Source of the DNA: Halobacteriovorax sp. JY17 | Lineage (GTDB): Bacteria > Bdellovibrionota > Bacteriovoracia > Bacteriovoracales > Bacteriovoracaceae | NCBI RefSeq assembly: GCF_002753895.1 | Contig: NZ_NJER01000003.1 | Location: 310,001-374,000, forward strand | Reading direction: 5' to 3' | DNA length: 64,000 nucleotides | Part shown: positions 16,987 through 25,548 of the stretch, piece after piece | How the letters are laid out: every line of letters starts with the position of its first letter | Position numbering within the stretch: position 1 is the first letter of the stretch | Translations under genes and position numbers: made by a program | Notes under the pieces: generated by a model | Seen by the model: only the letters and a program-made list of their open reading frames with translations | What the model was told of the DNA's origin: nothing | Databases searched by the model: none

Positions 16987-17960
16987 GAGTTACGGACTCT
17001 TCTTCTTATTCTCGCATTAATATCATCAGCACTATCAACGGCTGTGTCCCAAGCAGTATAGATTTGCTTTTTTACACCAGCGCGCAGATCTCCTGCCACA
17101 TAGAGACCTTCAATATTCGTTTCACCTTTTCCATTAGTGATGACAAACCCTCTCTCATCTACTTCTGCGCCCAGTTTTTTTGCAAGTTCATTGTAGACAA
17201 TCATTCCAAGGGAAACAAAACTCATTTCAACTTCTACAATTCCAGAACCTTCAACTTCAAACCCTTCCAGCTTTCCAGTCTTTGTATCACCTTTGATTGA
17301 GAATATTTCACCCTCATAAACTTCAATTCCATATCTCTCGATAAGATCCTTTACTTCGTCGTCAAGCTCAGGAGCTTCACCGTGAGTGAAGATCATCATT
17401 TGAGGAGTTTTATACCTTTCATAGAGCATGGCCGCGACCCAACCAGCTCCATTAGTGTGACCGATTATTCCAGTCTTTTTTCCATAAACATGGTGTCCAT
17501 CACAACGAAGGCAGTAATCGATAGTTTGATTATTGGCATAAGGGAATACTGGTTCAATATCTCCGTCAATCTTTGGTTGAACGTCCATTACACCTGTGCA
17601 AAGAATGACATAGTTGGCTTGATAGACCTCACCCTTATTATCAGTAAGCTCAAACACTTCTCCATTCTTTTTAACTTCAGTTACACCTCTATTTTTTAAC
17701 CATGTAAACTTATCTTTTAGGTCACTCTCGGTTGATAACCAATTGAGGGACTCTCTATTTGGATTTTCAATTCCTTTCTTATACTCAAGATGTCCCGGCA
17801 TATTCTCAACTTTCGTCACCCACATCGCACGAGACTTCTTCTTATCTTTTCCCGTTCCAGGAAAGAGAATAGTCTCATCGTTATTTAAGACTGTTCTAAG
17901 AGCGGCCATCACACCGGCAGATCCTCCGCCAATAATTGCAACATCATATATTTTACTCAT
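16983..17960 (-). CDS. Thioredoxin-reductase-like FAD/NAD(P) oxidoreductase
   Basis: A 325-residue two-dinucleotide-domain flavoprotein. DVAIIGGGSAGVMAAL at the N-terminus binds FAD. The NAD(P) domain carries a CxxC in DYCLRCDGHH, placed like the redox-active pair of thioredoxin reductase, followed by GIIGHTNGAGWVAAML (an altered GxGxxG). The GLYVAGDL segment near the C-terminus closes the FAD site. An insertion around residues 35-75 (FPGTGKDKKKSRAMW onward) and the changed CxxC context make it distinct from TrxB proper, so the substrate is open: thioredoxin-like protein, ferredoxin or another disulfide. It overlaps a small exported protein gene by 4 bases. A terminator separates it from the upstream CNNM gene. 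Confidence 0.82.
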   Translation of the reverse strand: MSKIYDVAIIGGGSAGVMAALRTVLNNDETILFPGTGKDKKKSRAMWVTKVENMPGHLEYKKGIENPNRESLNWLSTESDLKDKFTWLKNRGVTEVKKNGEVFELTDNKGEVYQANYVILCTGVMDVQPKIDGDIEPVFPYANNQTIDYCLRCDGHHVYGKKTGIIGHTNGAGWVAAMLYERYKTPQMMIFTHGEAPELDDEVKDLIERYGIEVYEGEIFSIKGDTKTGKLEGFEVEGSGIVEVEMSFVSLGMIVYNELAKKLGAEVDERGFVITNGKGETNIEGLYVAGDLRAGVKKQIYTAWDTAVDSADDINARIRRRVRNS

Positions 17961-17971
17961 TAAATTTCTCC

Positions 17972-17999
17972 AAAAAAAAAGACCTAAATAAATTAGGTC
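17972..17999 (-). terminator. Terminator of the CNNM transporter gene
   Basis: Stem GACCTAA (17981-17987), loop of five bases, stem TTAGGTC (17993-17999); on the minus strand it is followed by nine T. It lies between the stop at 18033 and the start of the flavoprotein gene. Confidence 0.88.
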
Positions 18000-18032
18000 T
18001 TTAGTATAAACGTAAATAGATCTTTTTATAAG

Positions 18033-19403
18033 TTATACAGGAGATATTTTTTGAGAAGTAACGCGGTCAACATCTTTCTCTTCAACACTTTCCTCTTCTC
18101 CAGCAGAGCTGGCTTCACGTTTTGAAAAGTAATGTTTCTCTCCATCTACATCTTGGATTCTAATTTCTCTAATCTCATAGTCTTGAACCTTCTTAAGCTC
18201 AAAGCAGAGACCTTCCCAAACAATAATTTGCCCCTCTTCAGGAAAGTTATTTCCAAGCATATCGAGAATGAAACCAGAAACTGTGGAATAGTTATCATTT
18301 AAAGGAATCTTTATTTCAAAGTCATTATATAAATCTCTAAGAGAGAGAGAGCCATCAATATAGATGCCCGTCTCGAGGTCACTTATTTGATATTCTTTAT
18401 TAACTGACTCTTCTTCTTCATCGTGCTCATCTTGAATTTCTCCAAAGATCTCTTCTACAATATCTTCTAGTGTGATGATTCCTACGATCAGTCCATTCTC
18501 ATCCTTAACTAAGGCTAAGTGAACCTTCTTTCTATTCATGTGATCAAAGACCGCCTGAATTTTCATATGCTCATAAACGAAGAAAGGACTCTTTAAATGT
18601 TTTGAGATATCAAAGTTATCTCTATGTTCTTGCTTTAAGAAAACAAGTTCCTTTACGTGAAGAAACCCTTCCATATTTTCAAGCTCACCATCACAAACAG
18701 GAAACCTTGAGTGAGTATCTTCTTTGATAATATCTAAAACTTCATCGTAAGTTGCCTGAGCTTTTATATACTTAATCTTCTGCCTTGGGATCATAATATC
18801 TTTTACTTTGATCTTAGGAAAATCTAGGACAGAGTGAAGAAGATCTACTTGCTTTGAATCAATTGTATTTTCTTTTTCAGCTTTTTGAACCATGTACTCA
18901 ATATCAAGCTTAGTAATAAGCCTACCTGTTAGTTCTGCATTCTCTCCTAGGAAAGTGCTAATAAACCAAACGATACTTTTAATTATTGGAAATAAAGAAA
19001 TATACCAAAGTTGAAGGAATCTAATTGTTGGAACCGCAAGCTTTTCAGCGTGAGTTCGAGCAAATGTCTTTGGAATAATTTCACCAAAGATCAGAATTAT
19101 AAAGGTCGTGATACCGACGGCAATTCCGATTGAATCTGATGAGAATACTCTCGCCGTAATTGTTGTCATAAGTGAAGAGGCGAAAATATTAACAACGTTA
19201 TTTCCTACAAGGATAGTTGTTAAGAATTCATTTGGTCTTTCAATCATGAAGTTTAAGGCATTCCCTCTGCTTCCTCCCTCTTCAATAATTTGCTTGGCCC
19301 TATCTAGGTTAATAGACATGAGCACGGCTTCTGATCCAGAAAAAACTCCAGAGAGAAGAAAGCACGTCATAAGAAGTACGATTTCATAAGTCTCTACTTG
19401 CAC
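18033..19403 (-). CDS. CNNM/CorC-type membrane transporter (DUF21-CBS-CorC_HlyC)
   Basis: A 456-residue protein with the order N-terminal DUF21 membrane domain (about 1-195, SGSEAVLMSINLDRAK and GNNVVNIFASSLMTTITAR), two CBS motifs (about 205-330, PVCDGELENMEGFLHVKELV and GIITLEDIVEEIFGEI), and a C-terminal CorC_HlyC domain (about 345-430). The family exports magnesium/cobalt or affects Mg homeostasis; older annotations say hemolysin. DEHDEEEE after the second CBS is the usual acidic link. The start is GTG at 19403 with AGGAC upstream, chosen because it precedes TM1. It is monocistronic with a terminator. The 241 bases upstream (19404-19644) contain no gene that I can see. Confidence 0.9.
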   Translation of the reverse strand: MQVETYEIVLLMTCFLLSGVFSGSEAVLMSINLDRAKQIIEEGGSRGNALNFMIERPNEFLTTILVGNNVVNIFASSLMTTITARVFSSDSIGIAVGITTFIILIFGEIIPKTFARTHAEKLAVPTIRFLQLWYISLFPIIKSIVWFISTFLGENAELTGRLITKLDIEYMVQKAEKENTIDSKQVDLLHSVLDFPKIKVKDIMIPRQKIKYIKAQATYDEVLDIIKEDTHSRFPVCDGELENMEGFLHVKELVFLKQEHRDNFDISKHLKSPFFVYEHMKIQAVFDHMNRKKVHLALVKDENGLIVGIITLEDIVEEIFGEIQDEHDEEEESVNKEYQISDLETGIYIDGSLSLRDLYNDFEIKIPLNDNYSTVSGFILDMLGNNFPEEGQIIVWEGLCFELKKVQDYEIREIRIQDVDGEKHYFSKREASSAGEEESVEEKDVDRVTSQKISPV

Positions 19404-19644
19404 GAGTAACGTCCTGACAGAGAATTGAATAAAGTAGTGGGGATTGATTCAGTAAGGTTGGCTAATCTATTATAGCCGGTGAATGACGGAGGTTCTATTT
19501 CCTAGGTCCTTGTTAAGTTTTATAATGAGCCATTTCTTTTATACTTAAATAAATTAAATGTCTTGATTTATAATACATTGCATTGATTTCTTTGTCTATT
19601 CCTATGCAATTTCAACGTATTAATTACTATATTTATACCACAAA

Positions 19645-20100
19645 TTAGTGGTGTTCTAACTGCTTTCCATCAAAGTCATGGTCAGAGTAGACGATACGAT
19701 CATTCATTTCGTGATTAAAGCCATGTATCTCTTTAATATTACTAACATTTCTAAAGATTGTATTGCACTTATAGCAAATTGCTATTTGATTCAGCTTCCT
19801 AAAGAGAATTAAATCCATCACATAGAGAACTATAAACGAGATCCCATAAGTCCAAATTGATAAGACCGCAGCGATCACAAAAAGGGCCACACCTATCTTT
19901 CTATTAAAATCTTTTTGAGAGTAGAAATCTTTTCTCTCGCAACATGGACATTGTTTTAAAATTCCTTCTTCATGCTCCTTAGAAAAGTGAGTTGCTACTT
20001 CTTTTTCGCAAACGTCACACTTCGCAATTCTAGCATCAGTACTTGGAACAACATGGATTCCAGAGCCACATTCAGAACAAGTAAGGGTAACTTCCATCAT
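19645..20100 (-). CDS. Zinc-ribbon membrane protein, unknown function
   Basis: A 151-residue protein with three possible metal-binding Cys pairs: LTCSECGSG (residues 6-13), AKCDVCEKE (about 27-32) and KQCPCCERK (about 50-55), then two adjacent hydrophobic helices (about 70-105), then CYKCN. The first two pairs fit an MJ0042-like zinc ribbon. The His/Asp-rich tail ends DHDFDGKQLEHH. A cytoplasmic zinc-ribbon head on a membrane hairpin is the likely topology. It starts at ATGATG and overlaps the stop of the upstream multi-pass protein by 4 bases, so the two are probably made together. Not recognised beyond this. Confidence 0.65.
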   Translation of the reverse strand: MMEVTLTCSECGSGIHVVPSTDARIAKCDVCEKEVATHFSKEHEEGILKQCPCCERKDFYSQKDFNRKIGVALFVIAAVLSIWTYGISFIVLYVMDLILFRKLNQIAICYKCNTIFRNVSNIKEIHGFNHEMNDRIVYSDHDFDGKQLEHH

Positions 20101-20867
20101 ATTAGTAATCCGTATTTAAAGAATAAGTACGCTGAAACAAGCTCACCTACAAAGACAAAAATTGTCATGGCATACAGGACTCCTGTAGCACTTTGAGTTG
20201 AGCGAATCTTCACTAATTTCCAAGTGAAAATACTCATCGCAAAAATGACAACATAGCCCCAGCCAACTCGCATAGTCAACATTAACCAGTTAAATGCGTA
20301 GCCACCGCCAAGCTGAGTAAACTCTTTAAAGAATCCCCAGTTTAAATACGTTTCATAACCAGACCAAATAACTTTAATTGCTAGAATTGCCCATAGAATC
20401 AGAATACTAACTTTCAAAGGCTTCTCACTAAGTCGCGGCACAACGAGGTAGTAGTGCCCTAGAATCATAGCGTAAGTAATAATTCCAAGAAGAATTGCCG
20501 AGCTTACCCCAAATCGAAACTGTGAGCTCCAACCATTTTGAAAATCCATGAGTAAATAAAGTAAAGCGAGATTGTGAACAGCAAATAAAATCCACATGAA
20601 AATACTCTTCTCGTCTTTATGAAGCTGTCTAATTAAAAAGAGGGCCACTATGGAGATATAGTAAACTCGAGTTAGAGGATCGGTGAATGTTCCGTAGGAG
20701 AGATGGATCAGAAGAGCTGTTACCGCAGATCCAAGGCAAACGCTACTTATAAGTTTTTGAAAGCCAGCCCCAGTCATTTTAGAGCTAGCAATCCATGTGA
20801 ACATTCCCACGCCTAGTGCCAGAGTCATAAAGAAAAACTCTGCTACATTTACTATTTCTGCTCCCAT
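20097..20867 (-). CDS. Multi-pass membrane protein, unknown function
   Basis: A 256-residue protein with about seven or eight hydrophobic helices spread evenly and short loops, no signal peptide. A HYYLVVPRLSE segment in the middle and HNLALLYLL are the only distinctive motifs; histidines within helices (HLSYGTF, HNL, HYY) might bind heme or metal, but this is speculation. GGAGAATAT precedes the ATG at 20867. It overlaps the NUDIX gene at its start by 16 bases and the zinc-ribbon gene at its end by 4, forming a three-gene operon. Family not recognised. Confidence 0.6.
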   Translation of the reverse strand: MGAEIVNVAEFFFMTLALGVGMFTWIASSKMTGAGFQKLISSVCLGSAVTALLIHLSYGTFTDPLTRVYYISIVALFLIRQLHKDEKSIFMWILFAVHNLALLYLLMDFQNGWSSQFRFGVSSAILLGIITYAMILGHYYLVVPRLSEKPLKVSILILWAILAIKVIWSGYETYLNWGFFKEFTQLGGGYAFNWLMLTMRVGWGYVVIFAMSIFTWKLVKIRSTQSATGVLYAMTIFVFVGELVSAYLFFKYGLLI

Positions 20868-21301
20868 ATATTCTCCAACATATCTGCATCTTTGTGCTTT
20901 CTTATATAATTTAATAGGTCGTCTATTATTTCATAATTCACTTCAGGAAGTCTTCCTTTATAAGGCGAAGACTTTTCACTAAAAGAGAATTCAAACCATT
21001 CGCCATTTGAAGGGCTTAGTCCTTCTCCACTTGCAAAGTGAGTAAAAAGACAAACACTTCGATCTCTATAATCAAAACTCTTAATTTTAAAGAGAATTAC
21101 ATTTGTAAGTTCAGTGCTGGATTCTTCCAGGAACTCACGAATAGCCGCTTGCTTAGGAATTTCTCCGTCTTCAATCTTTCCACCAGGAAATTCAAGTAGC
21201 CCATTAAGTGGCCCATCTTCATGCCTCTCCTGCATCCAAAAACTACAAGAATTTTCATTGATATTTCTTATGAGAATAACTATTGCTACGGGAGTGACCA
21301 T
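20852..21301 (-). CDS. NUDIX hydrolase (MutT-like)
   Basis: About 149 residues when started at the ATG at 21301; the reading frame is open farther upstream but that would run into the promoter and start of the divergent Dus gene, so the short start is preferred (it also begins with the usual MVTPVAIVILIRN strand). The NUDIX box is GGKIEDGEIPKQAAIREFLEE followed by Ser where Gly is normal, keeping the metal-binding Glu residues. Preceding WMQER and GLLEFPGG match the MutT group, which removes oxidised dNTPs such as 8-oxo-dGTP; other nucleoside diphosphate derivatives are possible. First gene of the operon with the two membrane proteins at 19645-20867. Confidence 0.82.
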   Translation of the reverse strand: MVTPVAIVILIRNINENSCSFWMQERHEDGPLNGLLEFPGGKIEDGEIPKQAAIREFLEESSTELTNVILFKIKSFDYRDRSVCLFTHFASGEGLSPSNGEWFEFSFSEKSSPYKGRLPEVNYEIIDDLLNYIRKHKDADMLENIWEQK

Positions 21302-21395
21302 GACCAACCTTAAATTTCCTATAATACTTTCTAGCAAAAATAAAAAGTGTCTACAAGTCTTGAGATTTTGACACCCGTGGTCTATAAAGCCTTTT

Positions 21396-22385
21396 ATGCG
21401 AAAGTTACCATTTAAAGAAAGATCACTTTTATTTGCGCCGATGGAGGGAGTCACTGATGAACCTTACCGTATTGCTATTGAAAGGGCCTTTCCTGAGTGG
21501 GATTACCTTTGTACCGACTTTCTCCGCGTCCCAACAGTAGGAGCATTCTCTTCACAGAAGCTCATCAACCACTATGGACAAAAGGTACTACGTACCCCAG
21601 AGCTTAGAAAGAAAACTGGATTTCAAATTCTTACCAGCTACCGAGCTCAAACAGAAGAGATGGTTAAACAGATTAACGAGATTAAAGAAATTGAACATCT
21701 CGACTTAAACCTTGGATGTCCATCGAAGAAAGTAAATGCCCACAAAGGCGGAGCATACCTTCTAAGTGAGATGAATGAGCTCAGAGAAATCATTCAAATT
21801 ATAAGAAAGAATTTCGACAGAACATTCACAGTAAAGATAAGAATTGGCTACAAAGATACTGATCGATTTATTGATTCGTTAAAACTCTTTGAAGACGAAG
21901 GGGTTGAGGCAATCACAATTCACGGAAGAACAAGAGATCAGCTCTATCGAGGTTTTGCCAATTGGGACTTTATAAAAGAAGCCGTTAAAACTGTTTCTAT
22001 TCCTGTCATTGGAAACGGGGATGTGTGGACTGTTCACGATATTGATAGAATGTTTGATTACTGTGAGTGCGACTCCATTATGCTTGGTCGAGGAGCCTTG
22101 AAAACACCATGGTTGGCCTCACTCTATTACCAATACCAAGATAGACTTGACGATCTAGACGACTTCACTCTCCTTCAAGAAAGAAGAACCTACGTTCAAA
22201 ATTATTTTGATGAATTAGAGAGAGAATATAAGAAAGAAGAAAATATTAACGTTCGAATCTTGAATAGGTTCAAATCTTTTTCTAGATATATTTTTGACGA
22301 CTTTGAAAATGCTGAACAGCTTAGATCAAGTTTCTTAAGAGCAAACTCTCTCGATCACTTTAAAGACCTTCTCTACGATATTTAA
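21396..22385 (+). CDS. tRNA-dihydrouridine synthase
   Basis: A 329-residue flavin enzyme of the Dus family. FAPMEGVTDEPYR at the N-terminus binds FMN, DLNLGCPSKKVNAHKGGAYLL contains the catalytic Cys near residue 109, VKIRIGY and ITIHGRTRDQLYRG follow, and IGNGDVWT with SIMLGRGAL closes the barrel. It reduces specific uridines in tRNA. The EGVTDEPYR and short length fit the DusC-like group, but which U it acts on cannot be told. No clear ribosome site precedes the ATG. Its 3' end overlaps the convergent membrane-protein gene by 26 bases. Confidence 0.9.
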   Translation: MRKLPFKERSLLFAPMEGVTDEPYRIAIERAFPEWDYLCTDFLRVPTVGAFSSQKLINHYGQKVLRTPELRKKTGFQILTSYRAQTEEMVKQINEIKEIEHLDLNLGCPSKKVNAHKGGAYLLSEMNELREIIQIIRKNFDRTFTVKIRIGYKDTDRFIDSLKLFEDEGVEAITIHGRTRDQLYRGFANWDFIKEAVKTVSIPVIGNGDVWTVHDIDRMFDYCECDSIMLGRGALKTPWLASLYYQYQDRLDDLDDFTLLQERRTYVQNYFDELEREYKKEENINVRILNRFKSFSRYIFDDFENAEQLRSSFLRANSLDHFKDLLYDI

Positions 22386-22791
22386 TCAGTCTAATTATTC
22401 GTTCACGGTGAAAGATTAATTCAAAATAAATTGATCCTAAAAGTGATGCAATAAAAACGCCCTCTAAACTAATTAAGAAGCAAAGGCCTGAAAAAATCAT
22501 CGGAGGAACTGACCGAAGAAGAATTTTTAAATAGAACTTCTGACTTATTGAACTTAGAAAGTTATCCACGCCAAAAATAAAACGAAGTAGCGAAAACTTA
22601 TATTTCTTAAGTTCAAGTCTTTCTCTAAGACTTGGAGCATGTATCGTAAAGCTCCAACAAAACCCTAGAACAATATAATTGAACGTTTGAAAATTAATAC
22701 TGGTAAACCATAAGCATAGGCTTAGAGTAAAAAGAGCTACTAAGTAAGTTACTAAATATTTATTATTCTCATTTAAAGTCATTGAAATCAT
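22360..22791 (-). CDS. Small membrane protein, unknown function
   Basis: A 143-residue protein with four hydrophobic segments in two pairs (about 12-28, 36-50, 93-110, 112-128) separated by a basic/aromatic loop (RERLELKKYKFSLLRF). The C-terminus is strongly basic (FHRERIIRLIKYRREGL), typical of a cytoplasmic end. I do not recognise it. The start at 22791 (or the in-frame ATG at 22782) has no clear ribosome site. Its end lies within the dihydrouridine synthase gene, on the other strand. Confidence 0.5.
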   Translation of the reverse strand: MISMTLNENNKYLVTYLVALFTLSLCLWFTSINFQTFNYIVLGFCWSFTIHAPSLRERLELKKYKFSLLRFIFGVDNFLSSISQKFYLKILLRSVPPMIFSGLCFLISLEGVFIASLLGSIYFELIFHRERIIRLIKYRREGL

Positions 22792-22838
22792 TATAGCAGA
22801 GAAATTATTGCTATCTCTCCTTTTTTTACGACCTAAAT

Positions 22839-22844
22839 TATAAT
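22839..22844 (+). promoter_or_regulatory. -10 box of the small Cys-rich protein gene
   Basis: TATAAT at 22839-22844 sits about 26 bases before the GGAGG and ATG at 22870. It overlaps an upstream in-frame ATG at 22843, which therefore cannot be the true start. No good -35 box is visible. Confidence 0.4.
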
Positions 22845-22869
22845 GAACTTATTCAATCATGGAGGATTA

Positions 22870-23316
22870 ATGAAGCAACTTATTGCAATCTGCGCACTAG
22901 CAGTCTCTTTTAATACATATTCAACTTGTACGGATGACTTTAATCAAGGAATCGCACAATATGAATTTGCAATGAATTACTTCGAAAGCGGTAGTGCGAA
23001 CTATCAAATAGCTGTTGATGAGTCGAGAGGACAAGGAAGAAGAAGTGTTGTGTGCAACGCTCTTGTAAAGTCTAATACTGGTTTTGATGTGGCTACAAAT
23101 TCATTTTCTAAGTGTATTGAATCGTTTACAAGTGCAGCAAGTAGTTGCTCTGGTCAATCGAGAGATATTGCTCTTGAAAATAAAGACGTTTGCGTAGGAA
23201 ATCATGATATTGCGAAAGGTAACTACGAACAAATTCTTTCCACACTAAAGGCCACATGCTTTAAGAGTGAAGAAAGTGGTGACCTCAATTTATCTGGAAG
23301 TATTCAAGAACTATAA
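22870..23316 (+). CDS. Exported Cys-containing helical protein, unknown function
   Basis: 148 residues from the ATG at 22870, chosen because GGAGG lies 5 bases upstream and a -10 box covers the earlier in-frame ATG at 22843. Signal peptide of about 19 residues (ending TYS), mature start TCTDDFNQG. Seven or so cysteines are spread through an Asn/Ser/Ala-rich, apparently helical chain (VCNALVKS, KCIESF, SCSGQ, VCVGNHD, TCFKSEE), which could form disulfides in the periplasm. NYQIAVDES and NYEQILSTL hint at a duplicated helical unit. Family unknown. Followed by a strong hairpin. Confidence 0.65.
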   Translation: MKQLIAICALAVSFNTYSTCTDDFNQGIAQYEFAMNYFESGSANYQIAVDESRGQGRRSVVCNALVKSNTGFDVATNSFSKCIESFTSAASSCSGQSRDIALENKDVCVGNHDIAKGNYEQILSTLKATCFKSEESGDLNLSGSIQEL

Positions 23317-23321
23317 GTGAT

Positions 23322-23353
23322 TTTTAGCATCGAGGTTATCCTCGATGCTAAAA
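23322..23353. terminator. Strong hairpin between convergent genes
   Basis: Perfect 14-base arms TTTTAGCATCGAGG (23322-23335) and CCTCGATGCTAAAA (23340-23353) with loop TTAT. The A/T ends of the stem provide U-rich tails in both directions, so it probably ends transcription from both sides. Confidence 0.85.
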
Positions 23354-23356
23354 TAT

Positions 23357-23854
23357 TTAAATACAATCTTTTCTTTTTAATTTAACAGAGAAATCATAGA
23401 ACATTCCTCTTCTAATTGAAGAGAGATAGAATTTTCCATCTACATACTCTCCATCAGTCCTAAAGCTCGCATCAACTAAGAAATCAATTTTAATTCTTTG
23501 GTAATTTGAACTGTAGTACATAATATCTTCATCCATTTTAAAAGTAGTCTCATTCCCAGAGGTACTCCAATTACCTTTATCAACAGGAATAACTACATTT
23601 GAAAAACCGTAGTAAGGTTCATCATAACCATTGAAAACACTTACAACTAATGTGTTTAATTCCTTAAATGTATCTAAATCCCTATAGTACTGGTTTGCTG
23701 TCATAAACAGCTCACTCTCTGAATTTTCAAGAGATGGCCCGGCCACAACATCATTTCCATTAATACTAATTGTTTCATAGCATCCAACAAGTTCTGTATA
23801 ACCAAATGCATTTAGGCTCAATAAAAGTACTGATAGTCTTAGAATTAATTTCAT
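23357..23854 (-). CDS. Exported protein, unknown function
   Basis: 165 residues with a signal peptide to about residue 18 (ending NAFG) and AAGGAG before the ATG. The mature protein starts YTELVGCYETISING, a pattern like the first strand of lipocalin-type small secreted proteins, and is beta-rich with many Tyr and Asn; it ends KLKRKDCI. The two cysteines, one near each end, could close the barrel by a disulfide. No family is recognised. Monocistronic between two hairpins. Confidence 0.6.
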   Translation of the reverse strand: MKLILRLSVLLLSLNAFGYTELVGCYETISINGNDVVAGPSLENSESELFMTANQYYRDLDTFKELNTLVVSVFNGYDEPYYGFSNVVIPVDKGNWSTSGNETTFKMDEDIMYYSSNYQRIKIDFLVDASFRTDGEYVDGKFYLSSIRRGMFYDFSVKLKRKDCI

Positions 23855-23910
23855 AATTTCTCCTTTTCTTTCTATAGCTTAAACATTTTTCTTTGTTTTA
23901 AAAAGAAGAA

Positions 23911-23936
23911 ATAAAAAAGCCCTCAATTGAGGGCTT
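23911..23936 (-). terminator. Terminator of rny
   Basis: Perfect 20-base palindrome (half-site AAGCCCTCAA) at 23917-23936, followed on the minus strand by a run of T. It directly follows the rny stop codon. Confidence 0.88.
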
Positions 23937-23968
23937 CCTTTAATTATTTTCTGAATTTTATTCGCGAT

Positions 23969-25528
23969 CTACTTAGCAACACCGATTGCTTTAGTTTCTC
24001 TAACCACTGTAATCTTAATAGTTCCAGGGTAAGACATTTCTTCTTCAATCTTCTTAGCAATATCTCTTGAAAGCATTACTGTTTGCTCATCATTTACAGA
24101 GTTATTTTCTACGATAACTCTTACTTCTCTACCACCAGAGATTGCGTAAGACTTAGAAACACCTTCAAAGCTATTAACAATTTCTTCAATATCAGTAAGA
24201 CGTGAAACGTATGATTCCATCATTGCTTTTCTAGCACCTGGACGAGCACCAGAAAGGGCGTCTCCAGCAGCAACAATATGAGCAAGTACTGATTCAGGTT
24301 TTTCATCATCATGGTGAGCTCTGATCGCGTGAACGATATCTGGAGACTCTCCATACTTCTTAGCAAAGTCAGCACCAGTAACAGCGTGGGAACCTTCTGC
24401 TGAAGCATCAAGAACTTTACCAATATCATGTAATAGACCTGCACGTCTTGCTTGCTTAACGTTTAGTCCCATCTCAGCGGCCATGGCCCCGCAAATAAAT
24501 GCAGCTTCAATAGCATGTTGGTATTGGTTTTGAGTATAAGATGTTCTCCAATTTAGAGCACCTACTAATTTTAAAATCTCAGGGTGAATCCCGTGAACTC
24601 CAATTTCCATTTGAGCTTTTTCACCGAGAGAGAGAAGTTGTTTTTCCATTTCAGTCTTAGACTTATCATGGAATTCTTCAATCTTAGCAGGGTGGATTCT
24701 ACCATCAGCGATTAGTTTTATAATCGTCTGTCTTGCGATCTCTCTTCTAACGACATTGAAAGATGAAATAACGACAACCTCTGGAGTATCGTCAATAATT
24801 AAATCAACTCCACAGATTTGTTCGAACGCACGAATATTTCGACCTTCTCTACCGATAAGACGACCTTTCACATCATCTGATGGAAGCTCAACTGTAGAGA
24901 TTGTTTTCTCTGCTACATGCTCTCCAGCAAATCTCTGAATTGCAATTCCTACAATTCTCTTCGCTCTCTCTTCTGCTTGGTCTTTAGCTTCTTCTTCTAG
25001 ACGAACAAGCCTTTTAGAAAAATCTACTTTCGCATCTTCTTCCATTAAAGAGATCAACTCTTCTTTAGCTTGCTCCTCTGTAAGTTTTGCAACTTCAGTT
25101 AGCTTTACAACAATTTCTTCTTGCTTAGCTTTAAAGCGACCTTTTTCTTCGTCGGCAGCTCTTCTCGCTTTTTCGACTTCAGCCTCTTTATCGGCCATAC
25201 GAGCTTTTTCTTTCTCAGCTTCTTCTAACTTTGTTTCAAGCTTAGCTTCTTTCTGAGTAATTTCTCGTTCTTGATCTTTAATTTCTTTAGTTCTTTGACT
25301 AATTTCTTTATCAAGATTTTGTTTTTCTTCTCTCGCAATTTCCTTAGCTTCTTTTCTAGCTTTATAAGCTAGATCTTTTGCTTTTTCTTTTGCTTCTTCG
25401 ATGATCTCATCACCTTTTGATTTTCTTTCATTCAATTCCTTCGTTGCTTGCGCATTTCTAACGACAAATCCAGCTGCCGCACCAACGATTAGAAAAAGAA
25501 CGGATGCAAGAATAACTTCCATACCCAT
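23969..25528 (-). CDS. rny: Ribonuclease Y
   Basis: A 519-residue membrane-anchored endoribonuclease that starts mRNA decay. Order: N-terminal membrane helix (about 4-23), long Glu/Lys coiled coil (about 30-200), KH RNA-binding domain (about 210-275, GRLIGREGRNIRAFEQICGV), and HD metal-dependent phosphohydrolase domain with GLLHDIGKV near residue 365 and RAHHDD. Length matches the family's usual 510-530. AAAGGAG stands 7 bases before the ATG. The gene lies directly downstream of the formyl-THF cyclo-ligase, zapA and ftsY on the same strand, with gaps of 20-50 bases, so the four probably form one operon, ended by its own terminator. Confidence 0.96.
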   Translation of the reverse strand: MGMEVILASVLFLIVGAAAGFVVRNAQATKELNERKSKGDEIIEEAKEKAKDLAYKARKEAKEIAREEKQNLDKEISQRTKEIKDQEREITQKEAKLETKLEEAEKEKARMADKEAEVEKARRAADEEKGRFKAKQEEIVVKLTEVAKLTEEQAKEELISLMEEDAKVDFSKRLVRLEEEAKDQAEERAKRIVGIAIQRFAGEHVAEKTISTVELPSDDVKGRLIGREGRNIRAFEQICGVDLIIDDTPEVVVISSFNVVRREIARQTIIKLIADGRIHPAKIEEFHDKSKTEMEKQLLSLGEKAQMEIGVHGIHPEILKLVGALNWRTSYTQNQYQHAIEAAFICGAMAAEMGLNVKQARRAGLLHDIGKVLDASAEGSHAVTGADFAKKYGESPDIVHAIRAHHDDEKPESVLAHIVAAGDALSGARPGARKAMMESYVSRLTDIEEIVNSFEGVSKSYAISGGREVRVIVENNSVNDEQTVMLSRDIAKKIEEEMSYPGTIKITVVRETKAIGVAK

Positions 25529-25548
25529 CTCTTTACTCCTTTATTATT

